Positions 14,135 through 15,695 of a stretch of DNA of 15,695 bases are shown here, piece after piece. Each line of letters begins with the position of its first letter. Position 1 is the first letter of the stretch. The notes below the pieces were generated by a model. The model was not told where the DNA came from and did no database searches. It saw nothing but the letters and a program-made list of their open reading frames with translations. The stretch comes from Chloroflexota bacterium. GTDB lineage: Bacteria > Chloroflexota > Chloroflexia > Thermomicrobiales > JADLAZ01. The stretch spans positions 1 through 15,695 of the forward strand of contig JADLAZ010000264.1 of assembly GCA_020849725.1 (NCBI GenBank), read 5' to 3'. Made by a program: the position numbers and the translations under genes.

Positions 14135-15695
14135 ATGCGTCGTGGACTCCTGGCGCTGCTCGTTTCCCTGCTGCTGGCGGCCACCATCCCGCCCGGCACC
14201 GACACGCCAGCGGCGCTGGTCAGCCTGAACGCCAGCCTGCTAGCCGCCGCGTCCGTGACGGGGAGCGCTACCGGCCGTATCGTCCTTGATACCAACCGCT
14301 CCGGGCTGGCCGAGCCGTCCGAGGGCGGTCTCGTTGGCATCACGGTCTTTCACGATTCGGACGGCAACCGCCAGCCTGGGATCGGCGAGGCACAGACCGT
14401 CAGTGGCGCCAATGGCGCCATCACCCTGATCGACCTACCGCCCGGCCCGGCAGCCGTGTGTCTGGGCGCGACGCCCGATTACCTGCACACGACGCCGCGC
14501 TGCATGACGGTGCTCGTCACCGGGGGGGCGACCACCAGCGGCGTCCTCTTCGGCCTCGTGGCGCGGCCGCGTGGATGTACCACGGGCGGCGTGACGGCAA
14601 CGATCGTCGCGCTCGACCAGGTAGGCGCACCGGTGCAGTTCTACCCGCCCAGCGCGCTGGTCGGCACTGTATCGGGCGCCTGGGCCGGCAGCCGGCTATG
14701 GTTGTTCATCGGCATTCCGTTCGTCCAGGTCCAGCGCAATGAGACGGTCTCGACCGCGCTGTACGTCGGCGCGCTTGACGCCGGGCTGCATCCCGGCCTG
14801 GTGTTGCGGATACGCTACCAGCGCGCCTACCAGACCGTGAATCGCGTGCGCGCCGCCAGCGGCGCGCTGGCGCGCAATGCCGGGAGCGGCAGCGCGTTGC
14901 CGGCCGTCTTGCCCAGCGACTTTGCCACCTATGACGTGAGTGGCGACCTGTACATCTTCAACCTGCCTCTCGACAGTGCCGGCGCCTACCAGGATGTCGT
15001 CGTCATCACTGACGTGACCGCCACCTCTGGCGTCATTACCGCTAACGCTGCTATTGCCGGCAAGGTCGTCGATGGCGTCCTGCGCTCGATCGGCGGCGTC
15101 TGCGGCGACCGGGCCGACAGTGTCATCACCAGCGGTCTGACTGGCACATTGCCGGGCGCTCAGCCCGTCGATGAAACCGGTGCAGTCCTGCTGCCTGGCG
15201 GTGCGACACTGACGCCGACCGCGACCAGCATGGCCACGTTGACGCCGACGAGAACCGCGACTGCCACTCCCATCCCAACGGTCACTATCACCCCCAGCCC
15301 AACACCTTCGGCAACCAGCACGCCCACGAGCGTCCCCACTAGCACTCCCACACCGCTGGCCACGGCCACCAGGACCCCAGTTCCGACCGACACGCCAACG
15401 CAGACCCCGACCGAGGTGCCGACCGCGACATGGACGCCAACCAGCACGCCGACGGACACGCCAACACAGACGCCGACTGAGGTGCCGACCGCCACATGGA
15501 CGCCGACCGTCACCCCGACCGAGGTGCCGACCGTCACGCCAACGGACACCCCAACTCAGACGCCGACCGAGGTGCCGACCGCGACATGGACGCCAACCGT
15601 CACCCCGACCGACACCCCGACCCTCACGCCAACGGACACGCCACCCCAGCCGCCGACTGAGGTGCCGACCGCGACATGGACGCCAACCAGCACGC
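14135..15695 (+). CDS. Secreted SdrD-B-like domain protein with Pro-Thr stalk (3' partial)
   Basis: The frame from ATG 14135 is open to the window edge: 520 codons and no stop. GGAAG 9 nt upstream is a modest ribosome site. Residues 1-27 are a signal peptide ([16 protein letters not shown] core). Residues 44-142 resemble an SdrD-B/Cna-B-like immunoglobulin-type domain: [31 protein letters not shown] (possible Ca-binding acidic loop), and [11 protein letters not shown] before the last strands. Residues 143-355 are a second region of unknown fold, beta-rich by eye, with C148 and C323 as a possible disulfide. From 359 onward it is a PT stalk with recurring [10 protein letters not shown] blocks. 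It is likely an extracellular adhesive or structural protein. What lies beyond the stalk is unknown; an anchor or further repeats as at 793-2148 would be typical. Confidence 0.85.
   Translation, partial: MRRGLLALLVSLLLAATIPPGTDTPAALVSLNASLLAAASVTGSATGRIVLDTNRSGLAEPSEGGLVGITVFHDSDGNRQPGIGEAQTVSGANGAITLIDLPPGPAAVCLGATPDYLHTTPRCMTVLVTGGATTSGVLFGLVARPRGCTTGGVTATIVALDQVGAPVQFYPPSALVGTVSGAWAGSRLWLFIGIPFVQVQRNETVSTALYVGALDAGLHPGLVLRIRYQRAYQTVNRVRAASGALARNAGSGSALPAVLPSDFATYDVSGDLYIFNLPLDSAGAYQDVVVITDVTATSGVITANAAIAGKVVDGVLRSIGGVCGDRADSVITSGLTGTLPGAQPVDETGAVLLPGGATLTPTATSMATLTPTRTATATPIPTVTITPSPTPSATSTPTSVPTSTPTPLATATRTPVPTDTPTQTPTEVPTATWTPTSTPTDTPTQTPTEVPTATWTPTVTPTEVPTVTPTDTPTQTPTEVPTATWTPTVTPTDTPTLTPTDTPPQPPTEVPTATWTPTST
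15209..15695 (+). repeat. Pro-Thr coding repeat with higher-order units (stalk of the second surface protein)
   Basis: A 6-bp period codes for PT pairs. Above it are longer units starting at GAGGTGCCGACCG, at 15413, 15479, 15569 and 15659 (spacing 66, 90, 90 bp), with an incomplete copy at 15521. Full units contain ACATGGACGCC, coding for a Trp in TATWTPT. The tract continues past the window end. Confidence 0.85.

Overview
The window is a GC-rich bacterial chromosomal segment. The GC content, the long Pro-Thr stalks on secreted proteins, frequent GTG starts, strong GGAGG-type ribosome sites and the protein families present fit Chloroflexota, and the Thermomicrobia in particular. That placement rests on family resemblance only, with no marker gene search behind it. 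The housekeeping genes uvrC and argG argue against a plasmid or phage. No tRNA, rRNA or CRISPR array was seen.

Layout. (1) 1-2151 is the 3' part of a secreted protein: a Pro-Thr stalk followed by four tandem repeats of about 115 residues. (2) 2283-3467 is an enolase-superfamily enzyme (mandelate racemase/muconate lactonizing type), convergent with a VOC/glyoxalase-fold protein (3477-4043, minus). (3) 4044-4377 holds a 49-codon remnant of a Uma2-family gene. (4) 4378-6207 (minus) is uvrC, apparently with a leaderless start. (5) 6285-6345 is an AT-rich promoter island driving a small dimeric alpha-beta barrel protein (6398-6688), which overlaps tail to tail with a 72-residue four-cysteine protein (6685-6903, minus). 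(6) 7093-7716 (minus) is a nitroreductase, divergent from argG (8002-9225). (7) A perfect 13-bp hairpin separates argG from a secreted Cu-Zn superoxide dismutase (9272-9925, minus) that has a sortase-like C-terminal anchor. Upstream of that is an HD-domain hydrolase (10043-11026, minus). (8) 11226-13660 is a probable three-gene operon: a 38-residue membrane micro-protein resembling the tail of an ABC permease, a NodB-like polysaccharide deacetylase relative with an extra C-terminal domain, and a TIM-barrel sugar isomerase-like protein. (9) 13661-14134 holds an ISAs1-type transposase remnant and a strong promoter. (10) 14135 to the window end is a second secreted protein with a signal peptide, an SdrD-B-like domain and a Pro-Thr stalk. 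It is open at the window edge and has no stop codon inside the window.

How the parts relate. Both window ends fall inside Pro-Thr stalk repeats, so the window may be an assembly contig broken at repeats. The surface theme (two stalked proteins, an anchored SodC, a deacetylase-like protein) suggests investment in the cell envelope. The least explained unit is the 11226-13660 operon: its two enzymes keep recognisable folds but have altered or unusual active-site motifs, and its role is not clear from sequence.
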